Assembly: GCF_028993555.1 (NCBI RefSeq)
Contig: NZ_CP118611.1
Span: 2,131,501 to 2,195,500 of the forward strand
Direction of reading: 5' to 3'
Length of the DNA stretch: 64,000 nt
Source: Ensifer adhaerens
Lineage (GTDB): Bacteria; Pseudomonadota; Alphaproteobacteria; Rhizobiales; Rhizobiaceae
The notes beneath the pieces are model-generated. The model ran no database searches, was not told the DNA's origin, and worked only from the letters and a program-made list of their open reading frames with translations. Both the position numbers and the translations under genes were made by a program. This document shows positions 9,543-18,250 of this stretch, piece by piece; the stretch's first letter is position 1, and each line of letters opens with the position of its first letter.

Positions 9543-10391
9543 ATGCCGAACGCCTTGTCTGCCGTCGACCTTGATGGCTATTTCGCCCGTATCGGACATG
9601 CCGGGCCGCTCTCACCAGACCTGGTAACCCTTGGCGCGATCATCGCACGCCATGCAGCGTCGATCCCTTTCGAGGCCATCGACGTGCTGCTCGGACGGCC
9701 GGTCGATTTGTCGCCGACGGCGGTCGACGCAAAACTCATCGACCGCAGGCGTGGCGGCTATTGCTTCGAACAGAACGGCCTGTTGCAGCGTGTGCTCACG
9801 TCGCTCGGATATCGGGTGGAACCTTTGATGGCCCGCGTCCTTTGGATGCGCGAGCCCGATGCGCCGCCGCCCGGATGGTCGCACATGGCGCTCCGCGTCT
9901 TCGTGGACAGTGTCGGCTATCTCGTCGATGTCGGTTTCGGCAGTTGCGTGCCAACCGCGCCGCTGCGTTTCGACAGGACCACGGCACAGCCGACACCGCA
10001 TGAGCCGTTCCGCCTCAGCCGGACGCTCAATGGCTATTTGCTTGAAGCCCAACTTGGTCGCGATTGGGTCCCGGTCTACGAAGTGTCACCGCGGATTTGC
10101 GCAGAGGACGCGTATCGGTTCGCGAACATCGCGACATCCACGGATCCGCAATCGCTTTTCCGGCAGACCCTGTTGGTGACATTGACCACCGGAGAGGCGC
10201 GCCAGATCCTGTTCGGAAACCGGCTGACGATCCGTGACAAGAACGGCACCATCGCGCGCTACGAACTCGATGTACCTTCAATCGAACATATCCTGACAGA
10301 TGTCTTCGGCTTGCCTTTCGAGGGCGACTGGCGCCGGATCACTGCGCGCATCGGCAACACCTTGGAGGGCAGCGATACGACGCGGGCCTGA
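9543..10391 (+). CDS. nat: Arylamine N-acetyltransferase
   Basis: 282 aa, the usual length for bacterial NAT. It transfers acetyl from acetyl-CoA to arylamines or hydrazines. The catalytic triad is visible: Cys74 in RGGYCFEQN, His114 in GWSHMAL and Asp129 in LVDVGFG, with spacing like the Salmonella enzyme. It starts three bases after the upstream serine hydrolase stop, so it is co-transcribed. This pairing with a hydrolase and a divergent SDR/LysR suggests handling of an aromatic amine or amide, which is inference. It converges on the DUF488 gene with an eight-base gap. Confidence 0.95.
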   Translation: MPNALSAVDLDGYFARIGHAGPLSPDLVTLGAIIARHAASIPFEAIDVLLGRPVDLSPTAVDAKLIDRRRGGYCFEQNGLLQRVLTSLGYRVEPLMARVLWMREPDAPPPGWSHMALRVFVDSVGYLVDVGFGSCVPTAPLRFDRTTAQPTPHEPFRLSRTLNGYLLEAQLGRDWVPVYEVSPRICAEDAYRFANIATSTDPQSLFRQTLLVTLTTGEARQILFGNRLTIRDKNGTIARYELDVPSIEHILTDVFGLPFEGDWRRITARIGNTLEGSDTTRA

Positions 10392-10399
10392 TACCCCGT

Positions 10400-10750
10400 C
10401 TATCGGTGCGTCAGGATGTAGTCCTTGAGGATCGCCGCGTGATTTCGAGCCTCATCCTTCACGCTGTAGAGCAAGGTCACGGCGCCTTCAGCAATGCGTT
10501 GCCGCAACATATCGACGGCCGCCGGATTTCTGTCGAGCTCGGCAAGGTAGCGCTCGCGAAACTCTTCCCAGCTGCCTTCACCAGCGTGAAACCAGCGGCG
10601 CAGTTCCGTCGTCGGTGCTATCTCTTTCAGCCACAGGTCGACCGCGGCTTCCGCCTTGGTGAGACCGCGCGGCCACAAGCGATCAACGAGGATGCGCATC
10701 CCCTCGCCCTCTGCCTTCGGCTCGTAAACCCGTTTCGTCTTCAGCTGCAT
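10400..10750 (-). CDS. DUF488 family protein
   Basis: 116 aa, small soluble protein. The family hallmark is visible: RILVDRLWPRGLTK near residue 20, then a conserved Lys/Trp-rich stretch (DLWLKEIAPTTELRRWF) and a late LLYSVKDEARNHA. Members are widespread and of unknown biochemical role. Start taken at the ATG at 10748-10750 (MQLKTKRVYEP). It lies downstream of queE on the same strand, 97 bases away, and may be read from the same promoter, but nothing links it to queuosine. Confidence 0.9.
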   Translation of the reverse strand: MQLKTKRVYEPKAEGEGMRILVDRLWPRGLTKAEAAVDLWLKEIAPTTELRRWFHAGEGSWEEFRERYLAELDRNPAAVDMLRQRIAEGAVTLLYSVKDEARNHAAILKDYILTHR

Positions 10751-10847
10751 GACGCTCCTCATCGGTCTCGATCCGAAGACCATAGCCGCCGCCGATTGGC
10801 GATCCAAGCGCCAAGGCGCTTGTCGACGGACGGCAACAGCGCGCCTG

Positions 10848-11585
10848 CTACACCCCCCGCCTGTTGCCCCAGAGCAGCACATGCAGTTGCGGCAGTACAC
10901 GTGCCTCGAACCAGCGGTCCTCGGTCACCTTGCCGACCAGCCAGAGCATGCGGTCGATGATACCGTCGATATCGACCTTTGCATCGTCGTCATCCGGCGG
11001 TGGCGGTGTATGGTTGCCCGGCTGCAGGTAGAGCGGCAGATCCGGGTAGCGCGACGCGGCATCACGGGCATAGGCATAGTCGCGCTCGTCGAAGACGACG
11101 ATCTTCAGGGCGATCTCAGGCCCGCCCGCCGCCATGCGAAGACAGTCGTCGAAGGCGTTCCAGTCGGTCTCCATGCCGCTCGACGGCGGCTTCGGGCTCA
11201 GCACCAGGACGTCGAGATCGACGAACCAGCCCTTGGCGATACTGCCCTGCGTTTCGAGTGCAAAACGGTAACCCTCCTCTCGACCGCGGGCGATCAGGGG
11301 GCCAAGCGGCTGGATCGCCGGATTGCCGCCGGACAGCGAGACCGTCAGCGGCTTGCCGCCGGAGAGAGTGAGGACTTCCCGCCAGATCTCCTCCACCGTC
11401 ATCGGCAGCCATTGGTCGCGATATTCGCTGTCGACCGCGTGCAGCGTATCGCACCAACTGCAGCGATAGTCGCAACCGCCCGTGCGCACGAACACGGTCG
11501 GCAGACCGATCAGGATGCCCTCGCCCTGGATCGTCGGCCCGAAGATTTCACTGACGCGGATTCGTGTTTCTGCAGGCCCGGTCAT
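10848..11585 (-). CDS. queE: 7-carboxy-7-deazaguanine synthase (radical SAM)
   Basis: 245 aa. It converts 6-carboxytetrahydropterin to 7-carboxy-7-deazaguanine, step three toward preQ0. The radical SAM cluster motif is C38-x3-C42-x2-C45 (CDYRCSWC), preceded by FGPTIQGEG, the typical QueE N-terminus; [10 protein letters not shown] and LETQGS follow. The start ATG at 11583-11585 overlaps the queD stop by four bases, showing coupling in the queC-queD-queE order. A 10-residue acidic/proline loop ([10 protein letters not shown]) interrupts the C-terminal region and is probably a surface insertion. Cytoplasmic. Confidence 0.96.
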   Translation of the reverse strand: MTGPAETRIRVSEIFGPTIQGEGILIGLPTVFVRTGGCDYRCSWCDTLHAVDSEYRDQWLPMTVEEIWREVLTLSGGKPLTVSLSGGNPAIQPLGPLIARGREEGYRFALETQGSIAKGWFVDLDVLVLSPKPPSSGMETDWNAFDDCLRMAAGGPEIALKIVVFDERDYAYARDAASRYPDLPLYLQPGNHTPPPPDDDDAKVDIDGIIDRMLWLVGKVTEDRWFEARVLPQLHVLLWGNRRGV

Positions 11586-11941
11586 GGCCGGTATTCCGCC
11601 CAGGTCTTCGGCGTCTCGCTGACGCGGACAGCCGAGGTCTCCGGCAGTCGTGCCTTGCACCAGTCGTAGAAATGCTTCGCCAGACATTCGGCCGTCACCC
11701 GATCGTGACCGAGGACGTCATTGAGGTGGCGATGATCGAAGCTCTCGTCAATGTAGCGCTTCAGCGGCGAAAGCTCGTGGTAGTCGCGAACGAAGCCATG
11801 TTCGTTGAGTTCCGCACCCGTAAGCTCGACCTCGACGATGTAGTTGTGGCCATGCAGCCGCGCGCATTGATGTTCCGCGGGCAGGCTTTTCAGCTGGTGC
11901 GAGGCGGAGAAATGGAATTCCTTGGTGATCCGAAACATCAC
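11582..11941 (-). CDS. queD: 6-carboxy-5,6,7,8-tetrahydropterin synthase
   Basis: 119 aa, the QueD length of the PTPS family. It turns 7,8-dihydroneopterin triphosphate into 6-carboxytetrahydropterin. Zinc-binding His residues are visible in FSASHQL and RLHGHNY, and a catalytic Cys occurs just before them ([10 protein letters not shown]). A conserved Asp-His pair lies in [10 protein letters not shown]. The gene overlaps queC at its start and queE at its stop, by four bases each, so it is the middle cistron. It supplies the substrate for QueE. Confidence 0.96.
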   Translation of the reverse strand: MMFRITKEFHFSASHQLKSLPAEHQCARLHGHNYIVEVELTGAELNEHGFVRDYHELSPLKRYIDESFDHRHLNDVLGHDRVTAECLAKHFYDWCKARLPETSAVRVSETPKTWAEYRP

Positions 11942-12648
11942 TTCACCTCCTCAGCCGCAAAGGCCGACGTCGCGGCGACCCAGAAATCCGGATCCTCATA
12001 GTCGGTCGGGTCCGCGACACCCGCGAGATGGAAGGCCTCGCGCCGCTCGACGCAGGTGCCGCAGCGGCCGCAATGCTTCACGCCACCCTTGTAGCAGGAC
12101 CAGGTCTCCTCGAACGGCGTCGCATGGCTTGCACCGTCCGAGACGATATCCGCCTTCGAAATCGTCACATAGGGCGCGTAGAGCGCGACGTTGGCATAGC
12201 CTTCGAGCGCGTGGTTCTGCATCGTCTGGAAGGCGTGGATGAAACCGGGGCGGCAATCGGGATAGATGAAGTGGTCACCACCGTGCACGGCGACGGCCAC
12301 CGCATCCGCTTTCTGCGCTGCCGCCAGCCCGAAGGCGATGGCGAGCATGATGGCGTTGCGGTTCGGAACCACCGTCGCCTTCATCGTTTCCTCGGCATAG
12401 TGGCCGTCGGGCACATCGACATCGTCCGTCAGCGCCGATCCGGTGAGGTGGGCGCCGATCGGGCGGATATCGATGACCTGATGGGGAACGCCAAGCCGCG
12501 TTGCGCAGGCGGCGGCAAAGTCCAATTCCTTGCGGTGCCGTTGTCCGTAGTCGAAGGAGAGCAGGCCAATGAGTTCGTGCTCGGCGGCGACCTTGTGGGC
12601 AAGCGATACCGAGTCCAATCCGCCGGAGCAGATGACGATCGTCTTCAT
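11938..12648 (-). CDS. queC: 7-cyano-7-deazaguanine synthase
   Basis: 236 aa. It makes preQ0 from 7-carboxy-7-deazaguanine, ammonia and ATP. The PP-loop ATP-binding motif SGGLDSVS is at residues 9-16. A zinc site is formed by Cys185, Cys193, Cys196 and Cys199 (CYKGGVKHCGRCGTC). It is the first gene of the queCDE operon; the ATG is at 12646-12648 with AAGGACAC upstream. queF and tgt are not in the window. No DNA-modification (dpd) genes neighbour it, so tRNA queuosine is the expected destination. The 161-base leader shows no preQ1 riboswitch that I can recognise. Confidence 0.96.
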   Translation of the reverse strand: MKTIVICSGGLDSVSLAHKVAAEHELIGLLSFDYGQRHRKELDFAAACATRLGVPHQVIDIRPIGAHLTGSALTDDVDVPDGHYAEETMKATVVPNRNAIMLAIAFGLAAAQKADAVAVAVHGGDHFIYPDCRPGFIHAFQTMQNHALEGYANVALYAPYVTISKADIVSDGASHATPFEETWSCYKGGVKHCGRCGTCVERREAFHLAGVADPTDYEDPDFWVAATSAFAAEEVK

Positions 12649-12809
12649 GATAGGTGTCCTTGTTTTGACCGGGTAGGCTGCGACCGGATTTACGGGGCGC
12701 CTTCTAGGACAAAGCAGGGCCGGTGTGAAGCGTTAAATTGTTGTTCAAAGGAAACGGCCCGTTCCGGCCCGCCGCTGGCCGGAATGCCGGCGCCGGAGGA
12801 GCCGAGATC

Positions 12810-13412
12810 TTAAACCACAGCCCGTTCCAACTGCGCAAGTCCGCGGACCATGTCTTGGGACGACACGTCACCGATGACCGCGGACTGGACGACATAGCCG
12901 AGCACAAATGACAGCAATGCCGCAGCCATTTCCGTGTCCACATCATGCTGCACACCGGTTCTGTCGTCACGCCAACGCTTCAGCGCCCCGGCCAGGTCGC
13001 TGCGAAAATCGACGTAGAAGCGCTTCATCGTTGCCCGAAGGTGGTCACTCCGTTGCGCCTCGCTCCAGCCAAGCAGGGCGATGCGTTTCAGATCGAAGCC
13101 ATCCCGGCTGGAAAAGCTATCGATGGCCTCGGCAATCTTGCCGACGAGTTGGCTGGGGCTCATCGCCGGGTCGGCATGCAAAAACGGCGCGACGATCGCC
13201 GAAAGGCCGGACAAAGATGTCGTGACCGCGGCGAGGATCAATTCCTCCTTGCTCGGATAGTAGGAATAAACGGCGCCGGCCGACAGGCCGGACGCACGGA
13301 TGATGTGGTCCATCGTCGTGGCGTGCAGCCCATCCTTCTGAAAACAGATCCAGGCTGCTTCGAGAATTTGAGCCCTTCGGGCGGCGCGCTTGTCATCTGA
13401 TATCTTCGGCAT
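12810..13412 (-). CDS. TetR family transcriptional regulator
   Basis: 200 aa. The N-terminal HTH (residues about 10-55) reads RRAQILEAAWICFQKDG, then TMDHIIRASGLSAGAVYSYYPSKEEL, a textbook TetR DNA-binding domain. The C-terminal ligand domain is unassigned. It is divergent from the metallo-hydrolase at 13499 across an 86-base AT-rich gap containing repeat and palindrome elements, so it most likely represses that gene and itself. The effector may be the hydrolase substrate, possibly a lactone; this is inference. Confidence 0.92.
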   Translation of the reverse strand: MPKISDDKRAARRAQILEAAWICFQKDGLHATTMDHIIRASGLSAGAVYSYYPSKEELILAAVTTSLSGLSAIVAPFLHADPAMSPSQLVGKIAEAIDSFSSRDGFDLKRIALLGWSEAQRSDHLRATMKRFYVDFRSDLAGALKRWRDDRTGVQHDVDTEMAAALLSFVLGYVVQSAVIGDVSSQDMVRGLAQLERAVV

Positions 13413-13436
13413 TCGCTTAAAATAAAACGAACGCTC

Positions 13437-13487
13437 CCTCTTTTAAAGAGGCGCAGAAAATATTAAAACGAATGACCGTTCTTTTTA
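13437..13487. promoter_or_regulatory. TetR/metallo-hydrolase intergenic operator region
   Basis: The divergent promoter gap holds a perfect 7-bp palindrome (CCTCTTT 13437-13443 and AAAGAGG 13445-13451, one-base centre). It also holds a partly symmetric element AAAACGAATGACCGTTC from 13465, whose left part resembles AAAACGAACG at 13424-13433. GAATGAC/CGTTC half-sites are common in TetR-family operators. The position directly before the hydrolase ribosome-binding site fits repression. Confidence 0.5.
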
Positions 13488-13498
13488 TGGAGGCGACC

Positions 13499-14335
13499 AT
13501 GATCAGAGTGACGGCAATCGAAACGGGCAAGGCCCGGATGAAGTCGGCCCAGCGCACGGGACGCGAGGGCCGCGGCGCCATCGGCCGCAAGATCGACATC
13601 TTCCGAGACCCACACTGGATCGATCCCTTGCCCATCCTGTGCTTCCTGATCGAGCATCCGGAAGGCCGCTTTCTCGTCGATACCGGCGATACCTGGCGCA
13701 ACTCGGTGCCGGGCTACCTTCCGGGCTGGAACCCGTTCTACAAGCAGGTGCAGATCCGCGTTGCGCCCCACGAAGAGGTGGGCTCACGGCTGCTCGCAAT
13801 GGGGCTCGATCCGGCCGAAGACATCGGTACCGTCATTCTCACCCACTTCCATCACGACCACACCGGAGGGCTCGATCACTTTCCGCGCAGCCGGATTATC
13901 GGCCCACGTGCCAACTATGCCGTATCGATCGGCCTCAGAGGCATGATGACCGGCTGCCTGCCACAACGCTGGCCGATCTGGCTGCGGCCGGAGCTCGTGG
14001 ACATGGATGGCCCGCCCGTCGGCCCCTTCGCCGCCTCGCACCCGATCACCCGCGATGGACGGATCCTGCTTGTGCCGACACCAGGACATGTCGCAGGCCA
14101 CGTTGCCGTGCTCGTGCGCGGCGATGAGTTCACCTATTTCCTCGCCGGCGACGCCACCTATTCGCAGGAAAACCTACTGGCAGAACGGACGGATGGCGTC
14201 ACGAACGATCCGGCAACCGCGCTTGCGACATTGCGCGCGATCCGCCGGTTTGCTGCAGACGAACCGACGATCCTGCTACCGGCTCACGACCCGGAAAGCG
14301 CCGCGCGGCTCGCAGCAGGATTGGCCTTGGTCTGA
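13499..14335 (+). CDS. MBL-fold metallo-hydrolase, N-acyl homoserine lactonase-like
   Basis: 278 aa. The zinc-binding motif HFHHDHTGG starts at His116 (H-x-H-x-D-H), with a further His in PTPGHVAGH and an Asp in LAGDATYS, as in AiiA/AttM-type lactonases. The ATG at 13499 is preceded by GGAGG at 13489-13493; an in-frame ATG at 13472 lacks such a site. No signal peptide, so cytoplasmic. Regulated probably by the divergent TetR. Quorum quenching (acyl-homoserine lactone hydrolysis) or another lactone hydrolysis is the family-based guess. Confidence 0.9.
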   Translation: MIRVTAIETGKARMKSAQRTGREGRGAIGRKIDIFRDPHWIDPLPILCFLIEHPEGRFLVDTGDTWRNSVPGYLPGWNPFYKQVQIRVAPHEEVGSRLLAMGLDPAEDIGTVILTHFHHDHTGGLDHFPRSRIIGPRANYAVSIGLRGMMTGCLPQRWPIWLRPELVDMDGPPVGPFAASHPITRDGRILLVPTPGHVAGHVAVLVRGDEFTYFLAGDATYSQENLLAERTDGVTNDPATALATLRAIRRFAADEPTILLPAHDPESAARLAAGLALV

Positions 14336-14579
14336 AACGACAAGATAGCCGACCTTTCGGTGCAGGTTCCGCTGAAGCCATTTTGGGCGCGACCAGGTCG
14401 TCTCGGCCTGGGCAGGCACACGCGAGTGATCGGCCCTTCATACGCTGGAAATTCTCGATCACGACGGGCAAGGCAAGCGTCTCTTGTGGCGTGAAAATGG
14501 ATCCGCTCGCCGACAGTTCGCGCGCCCTGTAATGGGTTGGGGCGCGCGGGCTTCAAGGAATCTTGAGGTGCTCCGGTAA

Positions 14580-15716
14580 CTACTGCTGGAGCCCCGGATA
14601 GGCCCATACGCCCGAAACGCGCATCAGATCACGGTAGATGACCAACCGCTCGTCGGGCCCGACCTTTGCAGCTTCGTCCTGGGTTGGCGCGTCCAGCGCA
14701 TTCACCGGCACGACCGCCGCTGGGAGATCGCGCTGCTTCAATGCGTCTTCCATCACGGTGCGGGCACGGCGCATGTGGCTGGAGCTGGTCACCAGGATCA
14801 CGGTATCAGCCTGATGCCGCACCAGCAGATTGGCGGCATTGATCACATTGCCGATCGTATCTTTCGACTTGTCTTCGATGATGATGCGATCACGGCTGAC
14901 ACCCTTGTCGACCAGCCACTTCGACATCACGTCGCCTTCGGTTACGCCGTTCTTCGGCACGCCGCCACTCACCATCACCAGTGCCGTCGGATTGGCCTCA
15001 GCAGCCTTCAATGTTGCTTCGAGGCGGTCGAGCAAGGTCTGCTGCGCGGTGCCGTCATCCGCCAGCGCGTATCCCAAGGCGACCACCACGACCTTGCCGG
15101 ACACCGTCGGGATATCGAAGCTCGGCTTCTCGGCCATGATCTGTTCTGCGCGAACGAAGCGCTTCCGATACTCCTCCGCGCGCTCGCGATCGAGACCTGC
15201 GAGCGCTTGATGGGCGAGTGCCGCGCCGGTCTCGTCGCCACGGATGCGGGCAATTGCCTCCAGCCAGCTTTGCGCGTCGAATGCGGTCGGCTCCTTCTCA
15301 AGGATGCCCTGGAACGTGGTCTGCGCCTCGTCGAGCTTCTTCTGGATGATCTGGGTTGAGGCCACGGCATACTGAAAATCCAGGCGCTTAGGCGCTAAAG
15401 TCGATGCTTCCTTGAAAGCCGCCTCCACGACATCATACTTGCCGTGCAGGGTGATGCCCTTGAAGACTTCGGCTTCGGCCTTTTTGACGTCGCCTCCCGA
15501 CCAGTAATACTGCATGCCAGTGTCGACCAACTGCTTGATGCGCGCAGCATTGGTCTGATCGAAGGCGCCGACTGGAGCGGCCGAGATAAGGCACGCCGTT
15601 GCTGTCAACACTGCAAGCAGTCTGCGTCTCGCGCCGCCCGCCTTTGTCGGACGCGGAACGTCCGATGCAAACACGGTCGAGCCCGTCAAAAGGGCAAGAA
15701 TGGAACTCGGCTTCAT
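14580..15716 (-). CDS. TPR-containing YdcF/DUF218 family protein
   Basis: 378 aa. An N-terminal hydrophobic segment (RRLLAVLTATACLISAAPVGA) looks like a signal peptide or anchor ending near residue 50. Residues about 55-205 are helical with TPR-like repeats (LVDTGMQYYWSGGDVKKAEAEV; LDFQYAVASTQIIQKKLDEA). The rest is a DUF218 (YdcF/SanA/ElyC) domain: VVVVALGYAL, MVSGGVPKNGVTEGDVM, DKSKDTIGNVINA and VTSSSHMRRA. DUF218 proteins are tied to envelope biology, but the reaction is not settled. The TPR part would add a protein-binding platform. Monocistronic. Confidence 0.88.
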   Translation of the reverse strand: MKPSSILALLTGSTVFASDVPRPTKAGGARRRLLAVLTATACLISAAPVGAFDQTNAARIKQLVDTGMQYYWSGGDVKKAEAEVFKGITLHGKYDVVEAAFKEASTLAPKRLDFQYAVASTQIIQKKLDEAQTTFQGILEKEPTAFDAQSWLEAIARIRGDETGAALAHQALAGLDRERAEEYRKRFVRAEQIMAEKPSFDIPTVSGKVVVVALGYALADDGTAQQTLLDRLEATLKAAEANPTALVMVSGGVPKNGVTEGDVMSKWLVDKGVSRDRIIIEDKSKDTIGNVINAANLLVRHQADTVILVTSSSHMRRARTVMEDALKQRDLPAAVVPVNALDAPTQDEAAKVGPDERLVIYRDLMRVSGVWAYPGLQQ

Positions 15717-16052
15717 TGATATCTCCCAGTTTTCCGGTTGCCCGCAGGCTTGCTCGCCCTCGGGCAGATAAACGTTCCGTAATCACTTCCGATCTGGCCC
15801 AATCGATATGCGGCCAACATCAGCAATACCAAAACATGACCACCTGTCTACTGCGTGGCGATGGAACTGCGCGCTACCTCGCCCGAAATATGGATAAATT
15901 ATATTACATTTCTTACAGATAGCGCATGCAAGTTGCGCCAACGCTTCGAGACAGTTGCTGATTGGTGCTTTATTGGTATTATCCAATTTTGTGCCGGGAT
16001 GCGCGGACCAGGTGGTGTGCGGCCGTTCCATGACCAGCGATGTCACCAACAA
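15717..16052. other. Gene-poor interval with an AT-rich patch
   Basis: Between the YdcF-type gene start and the histidine kinase stop there is no convincing gene. Bases about 15885-15920 (around ATGGATAAATTATATTAC) and 15960-15990 are clearly more AT-rich than the surroundings. Open frames crossing it match no recognisable family. It should hold the promoter of the minus-strand YdcF-type gene. Confidence 0.5.
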
Positions 16053-17462
16053 TCAGCTTTTGTCGCCAGAGACTTCTGCGGCTCGTCGGATGGCAAGGCC
16101 TGCTTCCGCGACCTCGCCACCAAAAGCCATGCGGAAGCACGCGCCGCCGCTCGGCGAACTCAGAACGGTCATCTGCGCGCCATGCCGTCGTGCAATCTGC
16201 AGCACGAGATTGAGACCCAAGCCCGCACCGCGATCCCGCGGCTTCAGCCGGTAAAATGGCTCAAATATCCGCTCGCGCTCCGCCTCGGGAACGCCCGGAC
16301 CGTCGTCACAGATTTCGATCACTCCCTGGCGCTCCACCCGGACGACGATTGTCCCCCGGTTGCCGGCATGCTCGATCGCATTCTGTACCAGGTTGATGAC
16401 GGCACGCCTGAGAGATGGCGCGTCCGCCTGAACGAGCGAGCGTTGCACCGCCGGCTCGTAGGAGAATTCGTAGCCTTCATCGATCGCCAGCGGCGCAAGG
16501 TCGGCGGCAATGTCGCGGCACAGCTCGACGAGGTCCACCGCGGCGAACGGCTTGGCATCGGCTTCCAGCCGCTGCAGATCGAGCAATTGCTCGGCCAGCG
16601 CCGATATCCTTTCGCAATCGGCGATGAGCCGGTCGCGGTCGGGCCCGGCGCCAAGCGAATCCAGCCGTGCCTGCAGGATGGCGACTGGTGTGCGCAACTC
16701 ATGGGCCGCATCAAGGATGAAGCGTTGGTGACGGCCATAGGCCTGATCGAGCCGATGGAGCGCATCGTTCATGCCCCGCACGAGCGGCCGCACCTCATTG
16801 GGAATGGCCGTTTCGGGCAGCCGATAGCTGCGCCGATCGATATCGATCTCCTGGGTTTCGCGCGCGAGGTCCGAAATGTCCCGGCTGGCCCGATTGACGA
16901 TCCACGGCACGCCGGCGATTGTCACCAGAGCAAGGAGGACCAGCATCGGCGCGAGGGAAAAGCGCGAAAACTGCAGGATGAGGGCCGACTGGCTCATAAG
17001 CTCGCCTTGCCCAAACACGGTGAAATCCCCGTCCGCGTTCGACCGGCGCCGGAGAACGGCGAGATAAGGCGATGGATCACCCGCATCGCGAATGTCCGAA
17101 TAGGTCATCTTGCCGAGGTTCTCGCTCATACCCCGATAGATCGCGGGGATGTTGCCGACCTGCACAATCTCTCCATGGTCATTGCGCGCGATGAACCAAA
17201 AGTCCGGATGCCTGGCATAAACGTCGCCCATCTCCTCGGTCTTTGCGAGCACGAGTTTGCCATCCGGGCCTCTGCGGATCGCGTCAAATGCGGCCTCGAC
17301 CGGTGCGGGGCTGACAAGCACACCGCCCTCGTCAGCAAGAACCAGGAGGCTTACGAAGGAAAGTCCGAAAGCCAGCAGTATCGCCAATTGGAGAACGAGA
17401 AGCTGAGCGATCAACCGCTGTTTGAGGGATCGAGGCCATAGTTTCCTCACCGGCGGCACCAT
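16053..17462 (-). CDS. Sensor histidine kinase, unpaired in this window
   Basis: About 469 aa from the ATG at 17460-17462; a TTG at 17541-17543 would add 27 residues. Two membrane segments (LLVLQLAILLAFGLSFVSLLVLA and LAPMLVLLALVTIAGVPWIV) bracket a periplasmic sensor of about 130 residues. A HAMP-like linker follows, then the phospho-acceptor box DAAHELRTPVA (His254), the N box VQNAIEHA, G1 DDGPGVP, F EPFYR and G2 GAGLGLNLV. All kinase motifs are intact. No response regulator gene is adjacent. The nearest same-strand neighbour is the SPW-protein gene. Confidence 0.92.
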   Translation of the reverse strand: MVPPVRKLWPRSLKQRLIAQLLVLQLAILLAFGLSFVSLLVLADEGGVLVSPAPVEAAFDAIRRGPDGKLVLAKTEEMGDVYARHPDFWFIARNDHGEIVQVGNIPAIYRGMSENLGKMTYSDIRDAGDPSPYLAVLRRRSNADGDFTVFGQGELMSQSALILQFSRFSLAPMLVLLALVTIAGVPWIVNRASRDISDLARETQEIDIDRRSYRLPETAIPNEVRPLVRGMNDALHRLDQAYGRHQRFILDAAHELRTPVAILQARLDSLGAGPDRDRLIADCERISALAEQLLDLQRLEADAKPFAAVDLVELCRDIAADLAPLAIDEGYEFSYEPAVQRSLVQADAPSLRRAVINLVQNAIEHAGNRGTIVVRVERQGVIEICDDGPGVPEAERERIFEPFYRLKPRDRGAGLGLNLVLQIARRHGAQMTVLSSPSGGACFRMAFGGEVAEAGLAIRRAAEVSGDKS

Positions 17463-17685
17463 AGGGCTGGATTGAATGCGCGGTGCATCGTCGGGCCTCG
17501 CTCGGACACGTTCGAAGGGATCAAACTTTTTGAAATCACGCAAATCTGAAAGAGGATCGTTCTACACGTTTTCAGGATTTGCTCTCAATCCGAGTGAAGC
17601 TGCAAACTCGAGATTGCACCGACATTACGCCCTCTGTTCGCGGCCCGGAGCTGCGGCGCCGGGCCGCGACCTTCTCTGCTCATCA

Positions 17686-18054
17686 TCATGCATGCGCATG
17701 CGGGTGCTGCCGTTCGTCCCAGACCGACCAGATCGCGAGCGCAGTCACCAATGCCCCGAGGACGACATGCGTCCACATGGGATTGGCGCTGGTCGAGAAG
17801 CCGAGCAGCCAGGGGGAAGCGATCAGCCAGAGCCCGACGATGAGGCTTGCCCATTCCTCCCATTCCGCAAACATGGCAAGCGTTGCGATCGCCAGAACGC
17901 CGAGCACGACGGCGGCGGCCCAAGCGTTCCAAGCCGGAACGCTCTCGACAACGAAGCCCATGATCCAGGGGGAGACGAACAGGCAGATGGCGAGAACCAG
18001 ATTGATCCAGTCCTGCGCTTTCTTTCCTTCCATCAGTGCCATGACAACCTCCAC
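17686..18054 (-). CDS. SPW repeat membrane protein
   Basis: 122 aa integral membrane protein with four hydrophobic helices. The two SPW signatures, SPWIMGF near residue 28 and SPWLLGF near residue 83, show an internal duplication of a two-helix unit, which defines the family. Function unknown. A His-rich tail (ERQHPHAHA) could bind metal, but it is short. The first ATG at 18052 and an ATG four codons later are both possible. Transcribed toward the histidine kinase with a gap of over 200 bases. Confidence 0.9.
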   Translation of the reverse strand: MEVVMALMEGKKAQDWINLVLAICLFVSPWIMGFVVESVPAWNAWAAAVVLGVLAIATLAMFAEWEEWASLIVGLWLIASPWLLGFSTSANPMWTHVVLGALVTALAIWSVWDERQHPHAHA

Positions 18055-18250
18055 GAATGAAGCTTGATCAAAGCGTACGACCGCGTGCGGCGCACGCTCT
18101 GGAAACTATAATAAATTCAACCGAAACCGCTTTCAAATCTTTTTCGCGCGAGCATCCGGTGATCGCACGCGCAAAAGCGCGCTGCGGACCGGCGGACCGC
18201 AGCTTTCAAGGGGGGCCGAAGCGCCGTCTGGCCATCCGCTACGTCGAACT

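Noticed and set aside
12649..12809. preQ1 riboswitch upstream of queC
   Set aside because: No preQ1-I or -II consensus; the only strong structure is a GC-rich stem next to the TetR stop.
15855..17441. Plus-strand open frame of 528 codons over the histidine kinase gene
   Set aside because: Mirror frame of a gene with clear H, N, G1 and G2 boxes; the translation is Arg/His/Asp-rich and matches no family.
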